DNA from: Adenophora triphylla var. japonica
Lineage: Eukaryota; Streptophyta; Magnoliopsida; Asterales; Campanulaceae
Length of the DNA stretch: 64,000 nucleotides
Assembly (NCBI GenBank): GCA_022495995.1
Contig: JAFEMH010000165.1
Coordinates: 558,001-622,000, forward strand
Reading direction: 5' to 3'
The notes below the pieces were generated by a model. The model was not told the DNA's origin and searched no databases. It saw only the letters and a list, made by a program, of their open reading frames with translations. Positions 1 through 11,706 of this stretch are shown piece by piece; position 1 is the first letter of the stretch, and each line of letters opens with the position of its first letter. Position numbers and translations under genes: made by a program.

Positions 1-546
1 GATATGGCTTAACTCAAGGGTTTGTCCATATCATCGCACTCCAGCAGATATTACCCTATGCTACTGCAACCTTTTCACTCTTTATCCTCGACGGTTTTCT
101 GTAGAAGTGGTCAACCCCTCTCTGCAGTGAGATCCAAATGTACCATATGAACTATCCACCTCAAAATTTTATAACGTGCAGTGCTGATGCTGTTAACTTT
201 CTCGCACTAAAAAGGTTATTTTTATTTAGAGAAAATAATTTATTAGAATGGTCAGAGAGGGTTCAGAAGTGGAGGGCAAGGAGCCCTTAGTTTCAGCCTC
301 AAAGTGTAAGAAAAATATCTAGAAGCACAAGACTTTGCCAGTAATCACCATCCTTTCGTAAGCTCTCAGAATGAGGCTTACTTAGAGTTAGTCACCTGAT
401 TCTCTGACTGGTCAACATTTGGCTTAGAAGTGATTTATTATATTAATGTATCCTATTGAACTCCTGGTAAATCTTGGCAATTCTACGTTTGTATCTTCTT
501 TATTTTAGATTTTTTTCTCAGAAACTGCAGTCTCTCTGTTTTTCAG
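1..546. other. Intronic or upstream sequence of the PTP gene, no exon recognised
   Basis: No open frame here matches the N-terminal part expected of a plant PTP1 protein. The stretch ends in a pyrimidine-rich acceptor immediately before the first recognised exon at 547. It is most simply read as the intron preceding that exon, with the N-terminal exon or exons outside the window. Confidence 0.5.
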
Positions 547-3500
547 ATGAATAGGATGAGATCATTGGACATGAATAATAGTTGCTCAGTGGCTAGTAAC
601 AGCGTCAATATTAGTAAAAATCGTTACACGGATGTTTTACCATGTAAGTATGCCAGTTGTGCTTTTTTTTCCTAATAAATATCTTTATTTGGATCTGATC
701 TCCATCAAACATTAATTTCACTTCATAATATTGAACTCTCTTTAGTTGACAAAAACAGGGTAGTTCTTAACCCATGCAAGGATTACAGACCATCAGCTCA
801 GGGATACATCAATGCAAGTGTCATCATGGTACATAACTACGTTCTCCACCTGACATTATTTAATACTCCTTCTGCCCCATAATGATAGTCCCATTTGACT
901 ATTCAAACATTTTAACAACCTATTTCCATCATTGATCTTAAGGAGGTTTACTTATTACTCCATTACTCCCTCTTCTTCATTGGTTGACTTTCATCTTCTC
1001 TTCTCCTCTCCTCTATTCCTCTTCTTCCTTGGTGAACAATTTCAGAAGTTCAATGATTTTAACCTAACAATTTTGAAAGTCCTGTCTTTTTGGGACAAAC
1101 AACAATGGCAAACGGGAACATCTTTATGGAATGGTGGGAGTAGTTCATAGAGGCAAAGTTGTTGTGTAAGTTAACATTGCTATTTGTGATTGTAGACTTC
1201 TCCATCTGAAGGTGTTTCTCGTTTCATAGCTACACAAGGTCCACTTCCACACACGTTTGAAGATTTCTGGGAAATGGTTCTCCAGAATCGTTGTCCAGCA
1301 ATTGTGATGCTTACTCGGTTGGTTGATAATGGCAAGGTACTTTTGACGTAATTATTCCAGTTTAGAGCATTTATGTTATTACTCCTTTGATGTTACTACA
1401 TTAAGTTTTATATGTTGATTAAAATGGATTTTGGGAGGAGGGTGGTCCTTTGGGATGCAACGGTGTCTCATCTACGAATGAGTGAGGGTAATTAGAGTAT
1501 TCAAGAATTCTCTTACACTTTCACAGTTATTCGAGTCCATTCCCAGGGTCAAGATTAATCTTGGTGAACTGTGGTCAGTTGTGATATGTTTGTATCCTTT
1601 GTAGGGGTTGTAAATCAGTAGCAACAACGAGAGGTCCATGAAGAAGAGAAAGAAGTATGACCAGAGGATAGAAAATCTGAAATAGCTGTATTAAGCGTTT
1701 TCTTGGACTATGTACCTAATAAATGCAACCTAATTGCGTAAATACCCTCCATTATACTAATACTCTTCCTCAAGCAGGAGCAAAATTACATACAGCCCAT
1801 GTTGTTACATATATAATCCACATGCACCCGAGTAAGACTCTTGGTGAAAATTTAGCAAGTTGTTCTCCCTACACACACATATGAAGTAGAGATGCCTCTC
1901 TAGAGTTTTCTCTTGCACAAAATGACAATCAACCTTGATATGCTTAGTTCTCTCGTGAACTCTGTGTGTGGGGTATAACAAGTCACCTTGTGAATTCAAA
2001 CGCAACTTGTGAACTCATGTGGGTACAACATTTGATGGAGGAGATTTTCTTTAGAGTTTCTTTACCAAAGGATAGCTTTACGCGGAAGAGAGAACAACTT
2101 GCTGACTGGTTAATTAAGAGTCTTACTACGGCAAGAGTGGATTATATTTGTAACAAGCTGGGCATGATAAATATCCATGCTCCAGCTTGAAGGGGAGTGT
2201 AGTATAATGATTAGTGAAGGGTATTTATGTAATTGACTTTGCACAAAGTTAGGTATAATAGTCTTTAAGTATGGTATGAAAGGAATACATGTTGAATATA
2301 TACATACTCTTCTCTTCTCTACATTGTCTCTCCTAGACACATCTTTTCTTGCTCACTGGTTGCCAATTTCACATAGAAATAGTATTCTATCCTAGTACTT
2401 TTAGTTTGTTTGTGATATTCATTGTTTAAAATAAAATATGTTTGAAAAAATGGATATTAGGAGTTGCACCCATTGAGGATAAGATGAGGGAGAATTCGGC
2501 TAAGGTGGTTTGGTCATGTGAGACGGAGGTAAGGAGGTGTCAAGAGTGGAGAAACAAAAAGATGGCGAGGGGTAGAGGAAGACCTAAACAAACATTGATA
2601 AAGGTGATTGAAAGCAATATGAGTCTACTTGGGATTGATAAAGAAAATGTGGCATTGAAGAGAATAGAGGGGAAAAATTCATGTGGATGATTGAGTTTTT
2701 GATTTATATATATTTATATACTCCCTCCGTCCCCTAGCAATGGATACCAAAAAAAAGGGCACACATATTAAGGAAAGGTAAGAGAGAGAAAAAGTGTAGA
2801 GAGAATGTTGTGAGTGTAAAAGTAAAATAGGAGAGAGAATGAGTGGGAGGAATAATTAGGAGAGAGAATGTTGTGAGTGAAAAAGTAAAATAGGAGAGAG
2901 AATGAGTGGGGTAAATAGTGAAGATTCCTTTCCATTTTGGGTAAGTATCAATTGGTGTGGGACGGACCAAAAAGGAAATAAGTATCAATTGAAGTGGGAC
3001 GGAGGGAGTATATTTTATTATTTTTTATTTCATTCTTTTTCCCCAATTTTTTCTTCCCACCTTTTTCTTCTTCTTTATTTATTTCTTTATTTCTTCGGTT
3101 GATGATTCCATACGACGATTCATGTTAGCCGACCCCAAATCATTTTGGGGCAAAGGCCTTGTTGTTGTTGTTGATTTAAACCTTATTATTGTAGCAATCA
3201 CTTGAAACCCTAGCAATCCCTCTATATTGATTTAATTTTTCCAATTACGTAGTTAAAAAATCATGACTTACTAGTTTAGCCAGCACCTTTGACAATTACT
3301 AGAGTATAATAAATGCATCTACTAAAAGTTTTTTGATTTTGTGTTTTTTGTTAAATCGAGTGGGTGTGGGTGCCATGGCACCCACTCGTCCCTTCCTGGA
3401 TCAGCCCCTGTCCTCTTCTCTGGTCAGTCATAGTTTCTTCCTTGTTCTGTATGAGCTCTCGTACATCTTAGCTGAAGTCTTGTTTGAAATTGATATCCAG

Positions 3501-5846
3501 ATCGAGAAATGCGGAGACTATTTTCAGGCTGATGATGGCCCCAGGGAATTCGGCAACATCTCGATTATCACCAGAAAGGCAAGGACAACTGACTCTTCAC
3601 TTGTGCTACGCCACTTGGAGGTGAACTACAAAGAGGTAAGATAACAACTTTAAATTACACCATTTGATAGAAATAATGATATTACCGGTGTTCGAAAAAT
3701 GTGCTTATATAAATGCAACTGATCTTTGATGGGTTTTAAAGCTTTAAGAAAATGAGATTATCTGAAGGCTACATTATACCTGCGTAAGATATTTAGAAAT
3801 ATATCAAGTTGTGAAATAAGTCATGCTGCTTTCATTTATTACTATGATTTTCAAGTGCTTGTAATAAATGCTGTAGGTTGGCCATATAGAGCTGTTGGTT
3901 CCCTTATTATGCAAGCTTAATCTCTCCTTACCTTGTTAGGTATGTGGCAATGGATTTATAACGTCAGCATAAAAGTTTAGTGGAGTGAAGCCACAGTAAA
4001 TATCACGTGGGATTGTTGGGTTTCTAAGGCGGTTTGTTATGTGAAAAAACTCGGTTAATTAATGTTGTAATAGCCAACATTAATATTTTTTTTTGGCTTG
4101 GCCTGGAAGGTGACATTTGAAAGTGTATCACGAAGGGTAGATAGAGTCCATTCTTTAGTTAATGATTTCCATCTTACTCCCTCCGTCCCATAATAGATGA
4201 TAGGGTTCCATGTTACATTTTTCCCGGAGATACATCCAGGATTGTGACTTGGACCATAATTTAGGTTTTTAGGTTTTGTTTACAGTTCACCCACCTGCAA
4301 TTCTTGAGTGAGGATGCATGTCAATTAGCTATGCCATATGAAGTTTGGTTGTTAGGGCCATTAAGCTGTTTCCAGATCTGCATGCACTACGACTACAATG
4401 TTTATCATTACGAGTCTGCAAGAGGGCAAAGGTTGGTGAAATATAGACCTAATTCTTCTTGGATTTATGTATAAGGCTCCGTTCATTTCACGTAAAATAG
4501 CTTACGAAAAATAGCTTCAAGAAAATATTTTATGGAAAGTGAAAGAAATTTGTTTTCAGCTGTTTGGTAAATCTTAGGAAAATGTTCAGGAAAATAACTT
4601 TTGGTTTGGGTAGTAGTGGTTAAGTGGGGGTGGAGATAAAGGTGGGTGGGGTGAGGGTGCTAAAAAACAATATCCGGAAAATGAGATGCGGAGGTATACA
4701 TGAAAACATGCTTATTTTCCATTGACCAGAAAATCACTCACATTGACTTTATTTTCCCTACTTTTACCGAACATAAAATGAAGAAAACATTTTCCGTAAG
4801 CTATATTCCGTGAAACAAACGGAGCTTAAATCTAGGTAAAAGCAAGTGGTCAAATGCACCTAAATTTACTCAAGTATCAATGTACCTAGAAATCTTATCT
4901 AGGAGGTTCACAAGTATTTTCATATCTTACTCATCCTCTCTCCATTCATGTATCCAGGGGATTCCTCCTCATTTCTAAATACCCACCCCTCCGCCAAAGT
5001 GGTTCGCCGAATGTATCCAGAAAAAGTTTCTATCACATTTATAAAGTTGTAAATTCTCTTTGAAAGTGTTATTACAATTGCAAGTTTTTCTCATTCATTG
5101 GAGTTTTCTTAGTTTTTGTTTGTAACTTTCCCCTATTGGTTAACGACCTTGAGCTAGTGTGATCATTTGTAGAACAGAGATTCCAGACAAACCTAAGACT
5201 CACCAACCACTTCAAATCGCCTATGCAAGAAATATTGTGCTCTTTTGCAATTAAGAAATAAATAATTATTAGACTAGAAAGTAGTCTTTTTAGTTGTTAC
5301 CCATAACACACTAGTTTGGAGAAATCCACTTTTTAAGGTATGCTAGCTTGCGTCATTAGTTTTAAGTTTATTAAGAACCAGGGTCATACGAAATCCATGA
5401 CCTCGAAGGAACCTGAGGGTTCGATAAGGATAACAGCCAAGTATCAGCATTACTAGAAAAAAACTGCACTCAGATATGATAACAAGAGGGTTCGGTACCT
5501 CCTCCGTAGGCTTGCCATCATTAAGCCTTTGAAGGAAATAAAAATATCTTAGGAATAAGCGTTTGCTCTTTCACCAGAAAATTAGAAAAAGTCCCATGCA
5601 AAAGGGCATTTCAGTATCTTATCCTTTCCATGTGAGGCAGACATGACATGAATGCTTTCGGGATGCCCCCTCGACTAGAGGAGCTACCCCAACATTGTCC
5701 CAGAAATGAATAATATTACTACCATTGCTCCTCAACTGCATGAACTATTAATGAATATATACATATATCTACACACACACACACACCCACATCTATATAT
5801 ATATATATACCTATACCTCTATATACATATACATACATATACATAT

Positions 5847-5887
<41 letters not shown>

Positions 5888-7346
5888 ATATTATAGCCGC
5901 AAGAAATTTGTAGTTCTGAAGGGGAGCCTTGGCGCACTGATTGAGGTGTTGTCGTGTGACCTTGAGGTCACGGGTTAAGTCCTGGAAGCAGCCTCTTGTA
6001 TATATACAGGGTAAGGTTTGCCTACATTTCACCCTTGTGGTGGGGACCCTTCCCCGGACCTTACTACGCGGGGATGCTTTGTGCACTGGGTTGCCCCTTT
6101 TTTTAAAAAAGAAATTGTAGTTCTGTTTGGAAGTGCAGGCGTCTGAGGATAAGTTCTATGTTTTGTAAGTGGTGTAACTTGTACTTATCGCTCTCCATAT
6201 AATAGGCACCTTATACAGTTTCTTTCATTGATCTATTTTTTCAGTCAGAAGAGCAACCATTGTCTATTTTGCACATTCAGTATCCTGAATGGCCTGATCA
6301 TGGAGTTCCTGTGGACACTGTTGCTATCAGTGATATCTTCAAAAGAACATATGGTCTATCATCCACCTCTGGGCCAATTATTGTGCACTGCAGGTTGATA
6401 GCTCCGTCCCTGATGTTCTAGGCCTTAGTTATTCAGTTTAACTGAGACACTTTTTTTACCCCTCAAACAGTGCAGGTATTGGTAGAACCGGAACATATTG
6501 TGCTGTCCACAACACCGTTGAAAGAATTCTCACTGGAGATATGTCTGCTTTGGATCTCCTTAAAACTATTACAAATTTTAGGTCACAGCGGAATGGGATG
6601 GTTCAAACAAAGGTATGCTCTGATCTTACATGCTTTAGCAATTCTGTCTATCGGATCAACTTTAATCTCAGGCTTTAAAGGGGGCGCCTTGTTTTTATCA
6701 TCTTAATCTACTCTTTGTCCCGAAAAGTTTATCTCACTTTGAATTTTAGGGTAAACTCGATCAAACTTTGACTATAACCTTACAAGGTTTTAATTCATTT
6801 TCAACCATCGTACTTTCACCCGACTTTCACTTTAACCATTATACTTTATTTTTTGCACAAAAACCTCTACTTTGGAAAAGCTCCCATCGCAACCACAAAT
6901 TCGTGTCTAATCCGTCACTAATCCGACGATTTTTGGGTCGGGATGAAAGGTTTTTAAAGGAGAGTGATTTTTGTGCAAAAAATAAAGTATGATGGTTAAA
7001 GTGGATGTCGGGTAAATGTACGATGGTTAAAAATGAATTTTAGCCATCTTATAAAATCTGGATATCCTTATACATTCTAAATAATTGTTATGTTTCACCT
7101 TTAGGAATACTATCAATAACAATTTTTAGAAGAGATATCTAGATTTTCATAAAATTATGGTCAAAGTTCGATTGAGTTGACATAAAAGTCAAAGTCCGCG
7201 GGGATAGATGGAGTATTAGAGAAGATATGAAGTTTCTTTTTCTTCTGCTAACTGATGTTTAGGACCAATATCACCTGTGCTACAAGGCCATTATCAATGA
7301 ACTGACAAACCTCACTTCTGACGACAACAGTCAGAGAAGCTCGTAA
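547..7346 (+). CDS. PTP1: Protein tyrosine phosphatase, PTP1-type, 3' seven exons (5' partial)
   Basis: The gene encodes a classical tyrosine-specific phosphatase that hydrolyses phosphotyrosine through a cysteine thiol; plant PTP1 acts on MAP kinases in the cytosol and nucleus. Exons read by eye with GT-AG borders are 547-643, 746-828, 1196-1336, 3501-3635, 6245-6393, 6471-6612 and 7263-7346. Phases join cleanly and give 276 residues. Visible motifs are KNRYTDV (substrate loop), [29 protein letters not shown], the WPD loop YPEWPDHG (6281-6304), the P-loop [13 protein letters not shown] split by the intron 6394-6470, and the Q-loop around [12 protein letters not shown]. All catalytic residues are present. 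About 60-70 N-terminal residues of the usual ~340 lie upstream of the window. The 3500 exon start is the least certain border. Three introns are swollen by transposons (1337-3500, 3636-6244, 6613-7262), but the coding exons look intact. Confidence 0.93.
1709..1990 (-). mobile_element. Copia retrotransposon 3' fragment (RNase H end, PPT, LTR start), minus
   Basis: Read on the minus strand, 2005-1805 carries the Copia RNase H signature [17 protein letters not shown], here frameshifted afterwards. It is followed by a degenerate polypurine tract (CTTGAGGAAGAG) and an LTR start resembling the one at 2198. It lies in a PTP intron and is a relic. It forms an inverted pair with the adjacent fragment at 1991-2345. 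Confidence 0.75.
1991..2345 (+). mobile_element. Copia retrotransposon 3' fragment, plus
   Basis: The plus-strand reading frame 1966-2190 contains [12 protein letters not shown] and [10 protein letters not shown], then YICNKLGM. This is the usual RNase H C-terminus of Copia polyproteins, with the central HERTKHIE block missing. It ends at a stop followed by the polypurine tract CTTGAAGGGGAGTG and LTR-like sequence beginning near 2198 (TGTAGTATAATG). It is truncated and non-functional. Confidence 0.8.
2436..3175 (+). mobile_element. RTE-type LINE 3' end, interrupted by a Stowaway MITE
   Basis: The frame 2442-2690 reads like the conserved C-terminus of plant RTE LINE polyproteins ([19 protein letters not shown], then RGRGRPKQT, then a short acidic end). 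The sequence resumes after a MITE with the characteristic RTE tail around 3127-3175: GCCGACCCCAA, a GGGGCAAAGGC block and a (TTG)n tail. It is 5' truncated, as is normal for LINEs. Confidence 0.8.
2719..3010. mobile_element. Stowaway MITE with TA duplication
   Basis: The inverted ends CTCCCTCCGTCCC (2721 on) and GGGACGGAGGGAG (to 3008) are flanked by TA. The element is inserted into the LINE tail, so it is younger than the LINE. Purine-rich internal repeats (AGAGAGAATG) are typical of the family. Confidence 0.9.
3336..3425. mobile_element. Short remnant of a CAGTGGCGGA-type inverted-repeat element
   Basis: The sequence GAGTGGGTG...GCACCCACTC followed by GGATCAGCCCCTG resembles part of the inverted-repeat element at 7752-8155, which has the same GTGGGTGCAAATGCACCCAC palindrome. 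Only a fragment remains, just upstream of a PTP exon. Confidence 0.4.
4174..4215. mobile_element. Solo Stowaway terminus
   Basis: TTACTCCCTCCGTCCCATAATAG matches a Stowaway left end, but no matching right end was found nearby. It is a truncated copy in a PTP intron. Confidence 0.5.
4474..4827. mobile_element. Inverted-repeat MITE (hAT-like, GGCTCCGTT ends)
   Basis: The left end GGCTCCGTTCATTTCACG pairs with the right end CGTGAAACAAACGGAGC. Homology continues inward for about 33 bp (TAGCTTACG / CGTAAGCTA). There is no coding capacity. The target duplication is not clear. Confidence 0.75.
5774..5888. repeat. (CA)n and (TA)n microsatellites
   Basis: Alternating CA and TA runs within the PTP intron. 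The overlapping open frames are translations of the dinucleotide repeats and are not genes. Confidence 0.95.
5919..6107 (+). mobile_element. Au-type tRNA-derived SINE with target-site duplication
   Basis: It begins GGGGAGCCTTGGCGCACTG, which has a polymerase III A-box-like motif. A degenerate B box GGTCACGGGTTAAGTCC follows. The conserved body contains AGCAGCCTCTTG, CAGGGTAAGG, CTTGTGGTGGGGACCCTTCC and GTGCACTGGGTTGCCC, and ends in a T-rich tail. The element is flanked by near-identical direct repeats, AGAAATTTGTAGTTCTG (from 5902) and AGAAATTGTAGTTCTG (from 6110), as expected for target-primed insertion. It lies in the same orientation as the host PTP gene. Confidence 0.92.
6710..7216. mobile_element. 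Degenerate Stowaway-like MITE in the PTP intron
   Basis: A left end TACTCTTTGTCCCG loosely pairs with the right end GGGGATAGATGGAGTA. Inverted internal segments (CAAACTTTGACTATA / TGGTCAAAGTTCGATTG) support a hairpin element. The ends have diverged, so the family assignment is tentative. Confidence 0.45.
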
Positions 7347-7751
7347 AGGTACCTCTTTCCATTCATTTCTAAAGCGTTTGCTAGATTCATGCTTCGAGAG
7401 ACACATATAATCCCCCAACTAGAGGATTATTTATATTAAAGTGTATTTTTTTTTTTTTGAGGGGTGGGGGTGGGGGGTGGGCTCTCTTAATTGGTGGAAT
7501 TTCCGCTGCAGGTTGATTTAAGCCACTGCACCAAGAACCCTATAGTTAATGTTTCAGTTCATTGAAATTTAAGAGATCTTCTCCCCTTCGGTTGTGCGTC
7601 TCCTCTCCCTGGCATCCAAGTTTTATATTTCCTTGTTCAAGTAAAACATTTTTTGGTTCAGCAGAGCGACAAATTTAGCATTTTTAGGGAGTTGTAATTG
7701 TCTCTTTAGATCCTCGTGAAGAGCACGATCAATGAGTCGAATGCTCTCAGC
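7347..7751. other. PTP 3' flank, no gene recognised
   Basis: This holds the 3' untranslated region and downstream DNA of the phosphatase gene. It contains a T/G-rich low-complexity tract near 7447-7480. No ORF here resembles a known protein. Confidence 0.6.
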
Positions 7752-8155
7752 TGCAGTGGCGGAATTTAGACACTCTGTAGTGGGTGCAAATGCACCCACT
7801 TGATTAAATTGTTTGTTTAGTCCAGTCCAGTGGATATATAAACCCCATAATGAGTGACATTTCATATTTAATGGATACTTTTAAAACAACGTTGACTTTT
7901 TTAATGGTAAAAATTAATAAATATTTTGCTATCCATTTTCGAACGTTTAGTTTTACAAATATAAATTGAATTATGAAACAAATGGTAAAAAAAAAAAAAA
8001 AAAAAATTCCTTCAAGAGCACATTTTGGGATAAAAGCTTATTCATTTGGGACGGAGGTCGTTGCGGACCATTTTTTCACATTTTCTTTTTTTAAATCTTT
8101 ATAGCGTAATTTGTGCCCGTTTAAAGTTTAAAATATGTCATGATTCCGCCACTGC
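7752..8155. mobile_element. Inverted-repeat MITE with CAGTGGCGGAAT ends
   Basis: CAGTGGCGGAAT at 7753-7764 pairs with ATTCCGCCACTG at 8143-8154. A perfect inner palindrome GTGGGTGCAAATGCACCCAC follows the left end. An A-run lies at 7987-8007. Non-coding. Confidence 0.75.
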
Positions 8156-8230
8156 TGGTGTATCATGTCTCGTAAAAAAATGAGGGTATTTTCGAATTAA
8201 AACATTGTTAAATTTGTTAGGGGCTTTTTA

Positions 8231-9482
8231 GACCATCTCCAACAGTTTGGTGCAGAAATTGCATCAAAATACTAATATGGTGCAATTTCAGCACCAATAT
8301 CTTCCACTATCTCTAACAGTTCGCTTCAAATCTTGTTAAGAAAATACTCAAAATATTCTTTATTATTCGTTTAATTAAAATGTTTTCTATTAATTATATA
8401 TTATTATTGATAATATGATATTATATTAAATATTATAGTGCAATTTGAATCATATTATCAAATGTTAAATTAAAAATATATATACTACAAGATATATAAT
8501 TAATAATACAATTAAAAACAAATTGAATATTTTTTCTTAAATAAAAATGAAAATTCATTAATACAAATAACAAATATTAATCTAAAAATATACTACTATA
8601 AATTTTATTCAAAATTAATATTTAAAAAATGATTATTCAAGTTTGGCGCACAGTTGGATAGGGATTTTGCACTAAACTGGCGATGGCAGTAGGGGTGTAA
8701 ATGGTTCGGTTTGGGACAATTTACGGGTCAAACCACTAGTAATTGGTTTGGAAAAATCTCAAATCGAACCGAATCGAACCATGAAAAAATTCAAATCGAA
8801 TCGAACCAAACCGTCGTGTTTGGTTGGTTTGGTTTGGTTCGAACCGTGGTTTGATTTTACGGTTCGAACTGTGGTTTAAACCACAATTCAAATTACGGTT
8901 CAAATCGAAATAGAACATTGCTTAAACCATTAATTAGAACATGGTTTCAAACTACACAATTCATTGTCATGTTTGTTTGAATTTTTCAAACATAACATAC
9001 ACAAAAGATTCAGTATTTAAACACAACTTAAAATTGTGATTCAATGTTTATGATAACAACATGTCATTTGAGTACTTGTAATGACATGTGCTAAAGAGTG
9101 AATTAACATTATTACAATAAGATTAATCAAAAGAAAAAGAGTTATGGGCTAAAATCTATGAATAGAATTAGGAGTTTTCAAATCTAAATTTAAGGTGAAT
9201 ATGAAATATATACATATCTACGGTTAATAATGAACGGTTTGGTGGTTTGGTTTATTGGTTCAGTTTGGTGATTCAGTTTCGCGGTCTCGAACCGTGGTTT
9301 GGGGATTCAAATCGCAGATCAAATCGAACCACACGATTTGACAATTTTTGAAATTAAATCAAACCACTATTGCTTGAAAATCGAACTAAATCGTATGATT
9401 TAATTTGATTCAGTTTCGAACCGCAGAATGAACCGAACCACTTACCCGATCCGATAGGGTGTTGTTTACTTGGAGATGACCT
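8231..9482. mobile_element. Nested MITEs: CCATCTCCAAC element containing a GGTTCGGTTT element
   Basis: The outer left end is GACCATCTCCAACAG, with a possible right end TTGGAGATGACC near 9469-9482. Inside it, about 8692-9455, lies an element starting AGGGGTGTAAATGGTTCGG and ending GAACCGAACCACTTACCC. This inner element is composed of repeated AACCGAACC/GGTTCGGTTT blocks in both orientations. Boundaries are approximate. Confidence 0.6.
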
Positions 9483-9666
9483 TAAGAATTGAATTTAGGC
9501 CTAGAAAGTATGATCGAAATATAAAGGTTTGACAGGCCTCAGAGGAATAGCCCCATAGTGTTTTCCCCTCATCCGTCTATTTAAAAGCTCCTATCTTCAG
9601 AATCATCTGAATTACAAAAACGTCACCTGTCGTGTTTTAAAAAAAGTTGCAGCAACGGTTGTATAA

Positions 9667-9955
9667 GGCCCCGTTTGTTTCCACGAAAAAGGGAGGAAAA
9701 CGTTTTTCGGAAAACGTTTTTCCCATTTTCCGGTGTTTAGTAATTTTTCGGAAAACGTTTTCTCCATTTTCTCCGAAACATGTTTGTTTTCCGGAAAACG
9801 TTTTCCCCATTTTCCGATGTTTGGTAGTTTTCCGGAAAATGAAAAAATTATTTTCGGAAAACATTTTCCGCCGTTTCTAAGGAAAACGTTTTCCGGATTT
9901 TTCCTAAGGAAGTTGTTTTTCGAAAAATGGTGTAAAAAAAGTGGATGAATAATAT

Positions 9956-10007
<52 letters not shown>

Positions 10008-10109
10008 TAATAAATAAATAAAAAAAATAAAAAAAATAAAAAATAAAATAATAATAATAATAATAATAAAATAATAATAATAATAATAAAATAATAATAA
10101 TAATAATAA

Positions 10110-10143
<34 letters not shown>

Positions 10144-10217
10144 TAATAAAATAATAATAATAAAATACAAAAATAAAAAAAAAATAATTAAATAATAATA
10201 AATAAAAAAAATAATAA

Positions 10218-10260
<43 letters not shown>

Positions 10261-10332
10261 TAATAATAAAATAATAATAAAAATAATAATAAAAAAATAA
10301 AATAATAATAATAATAAAATAATAATAAAATA

Positions 10333-10370
<38 letters not shown>

Positions 10371-10561
10371 TTTCCGAAACATCTTCATTTTTCGGAAAAC
10401 GTTTTCCCAATTTTTCTAAGGAAGTTATTTTCCAGGAAAACATCTTCCTCATTTTTCGGAAAACGTTTTCCACATTTTTGGAAAACGTTTTCCTTTTCCG
10501 AAAAATATTTTCCAGAAAATCATTTTTCGAAAGTTATTTTCCCCGAAACAAACGGAGCCTA
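9667..10561. mobile_element. Inverted-repeat MITE with AAAACGTTTT palindromes and an (AAT)n core
   Basis: The left end GGCCCCGTTTGTTTCC pairs with the right end GAAACAAACGGAGCC. Both arms (9680-9910 and 10375-10545) are made of many copies of TTTTCGGAAAACGTTTTCC-like units, each self-complementary. About 9957-10370 is an (AAT)n-type microsatellite. The long minus-strand open frame over this region is poly-Tyr/Ile/Leu from the microsatellite and is not a gene. Confidence 0.8.
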
Positions 10562-11675
10562 AATGAAGAAAATCAAATGGAAGTTCTCTCTTTTGATGTA
10601 GACTTGCATAGAGTAGAGTGTAGGGATAAGAAAACAAGTGTAGATGCTTATCGTCACGCGTTGACAAAATAAGACCGACCACATGACTTGGTTGGGAGAG
10701 ATATGATTTGACCCAAAATAGACCTGACTGTAGACGTAACTGCCGTCACCATATTTTGACTACCTTTACCCGCTAAATAAGGTGCCAACTTGTTAACAAG
10801 GGATTGGCGGCTCTTTTTGGACCTATCTTGAATTACGAGATCTCCGTTTAGTCTGTTTCAAAGTAAATGTTCATTTGAGATATAATGGTTATTTTGAAAA
10901 GATTATTTTTTAATTAAATAATTACAAATTTTTTTGCTATTCACTATTAAAATTTTAGGTTTGCAAAATATAATGAATCATAAGATTGTTTTTGAAAATA
11001 AAATGATTTAATGGCATTTATTTGAAGGTAAAGGTTCAAAAAATTATTCATTTTCGGACCAAAAAGTAGTGTCTTATGAAAAAATGTGTTTTTTCTAAGG
11101 GCTTGAAAAAACGTGTTTTTGAATAGGGCTGAATCGAATCGGTGACATTTTTGTAAATAATTGACACTTCTTATTAAAAGCGCGGTGACAACTGAAATTT
11201 CGGACGCACTGCCAGCATTGGTTACAAGGAGCGCCAGTAGAGGTACCTGACACTCAAAAACAATACTGGTGCCATTAAACTTTTGAAGTTTTTTTTATAT
11301 TTTTTATTGAGTGCTAAATCATTTGGTTGATGAGTGTCAACACATATGTTCAAGGGTGTAATCACATGTATAAAAGAATGTCAACAGTTAACGACTACAA
11401 ACTTCAGTTGAAAACCTCAAGTATTTACGAAATGTCATCGCACATGTTTATAAAAATGCTAGTTATTTACAAAAATGTCACTGGTTCAGTTCAACCATGG
11501 TTGAGTCGGTTTAAAAACACGTTTTTCCATTATGACAACATTTTCCCATAGTTTTGTGCAAAAAACGACATTCAATTGGAGACGGAGACAAAGAAAGTAT
11601 AATTATGACCAGTTTTCTCTCATAACAAATATCATATTTTTATATTTCGTCCATCTCAAATAAATCTTAGGCTTC

Positions 11676-11706
<31 letters not shown>

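Noticed and set aside
3333..3644. A separate 103-codon gene starting at 3333
   Set aside because: The 3' half is a PTP exon (3501-3635); the 5' half is intron plus a MITE remnant in a fortuitously open frame.
4950..5032. TATCCAG words in the PTP intron (also 3493-3500)
   Set aside because: Isolated matches without an array; treated as chance and not as part of the MULE motif system.
9904..10473. 189-codon minus-strand frame rich in Tyr, Ile and Leu
   Set aside because: Pure translation of the (AAT)n microsatellite inside a MITE.
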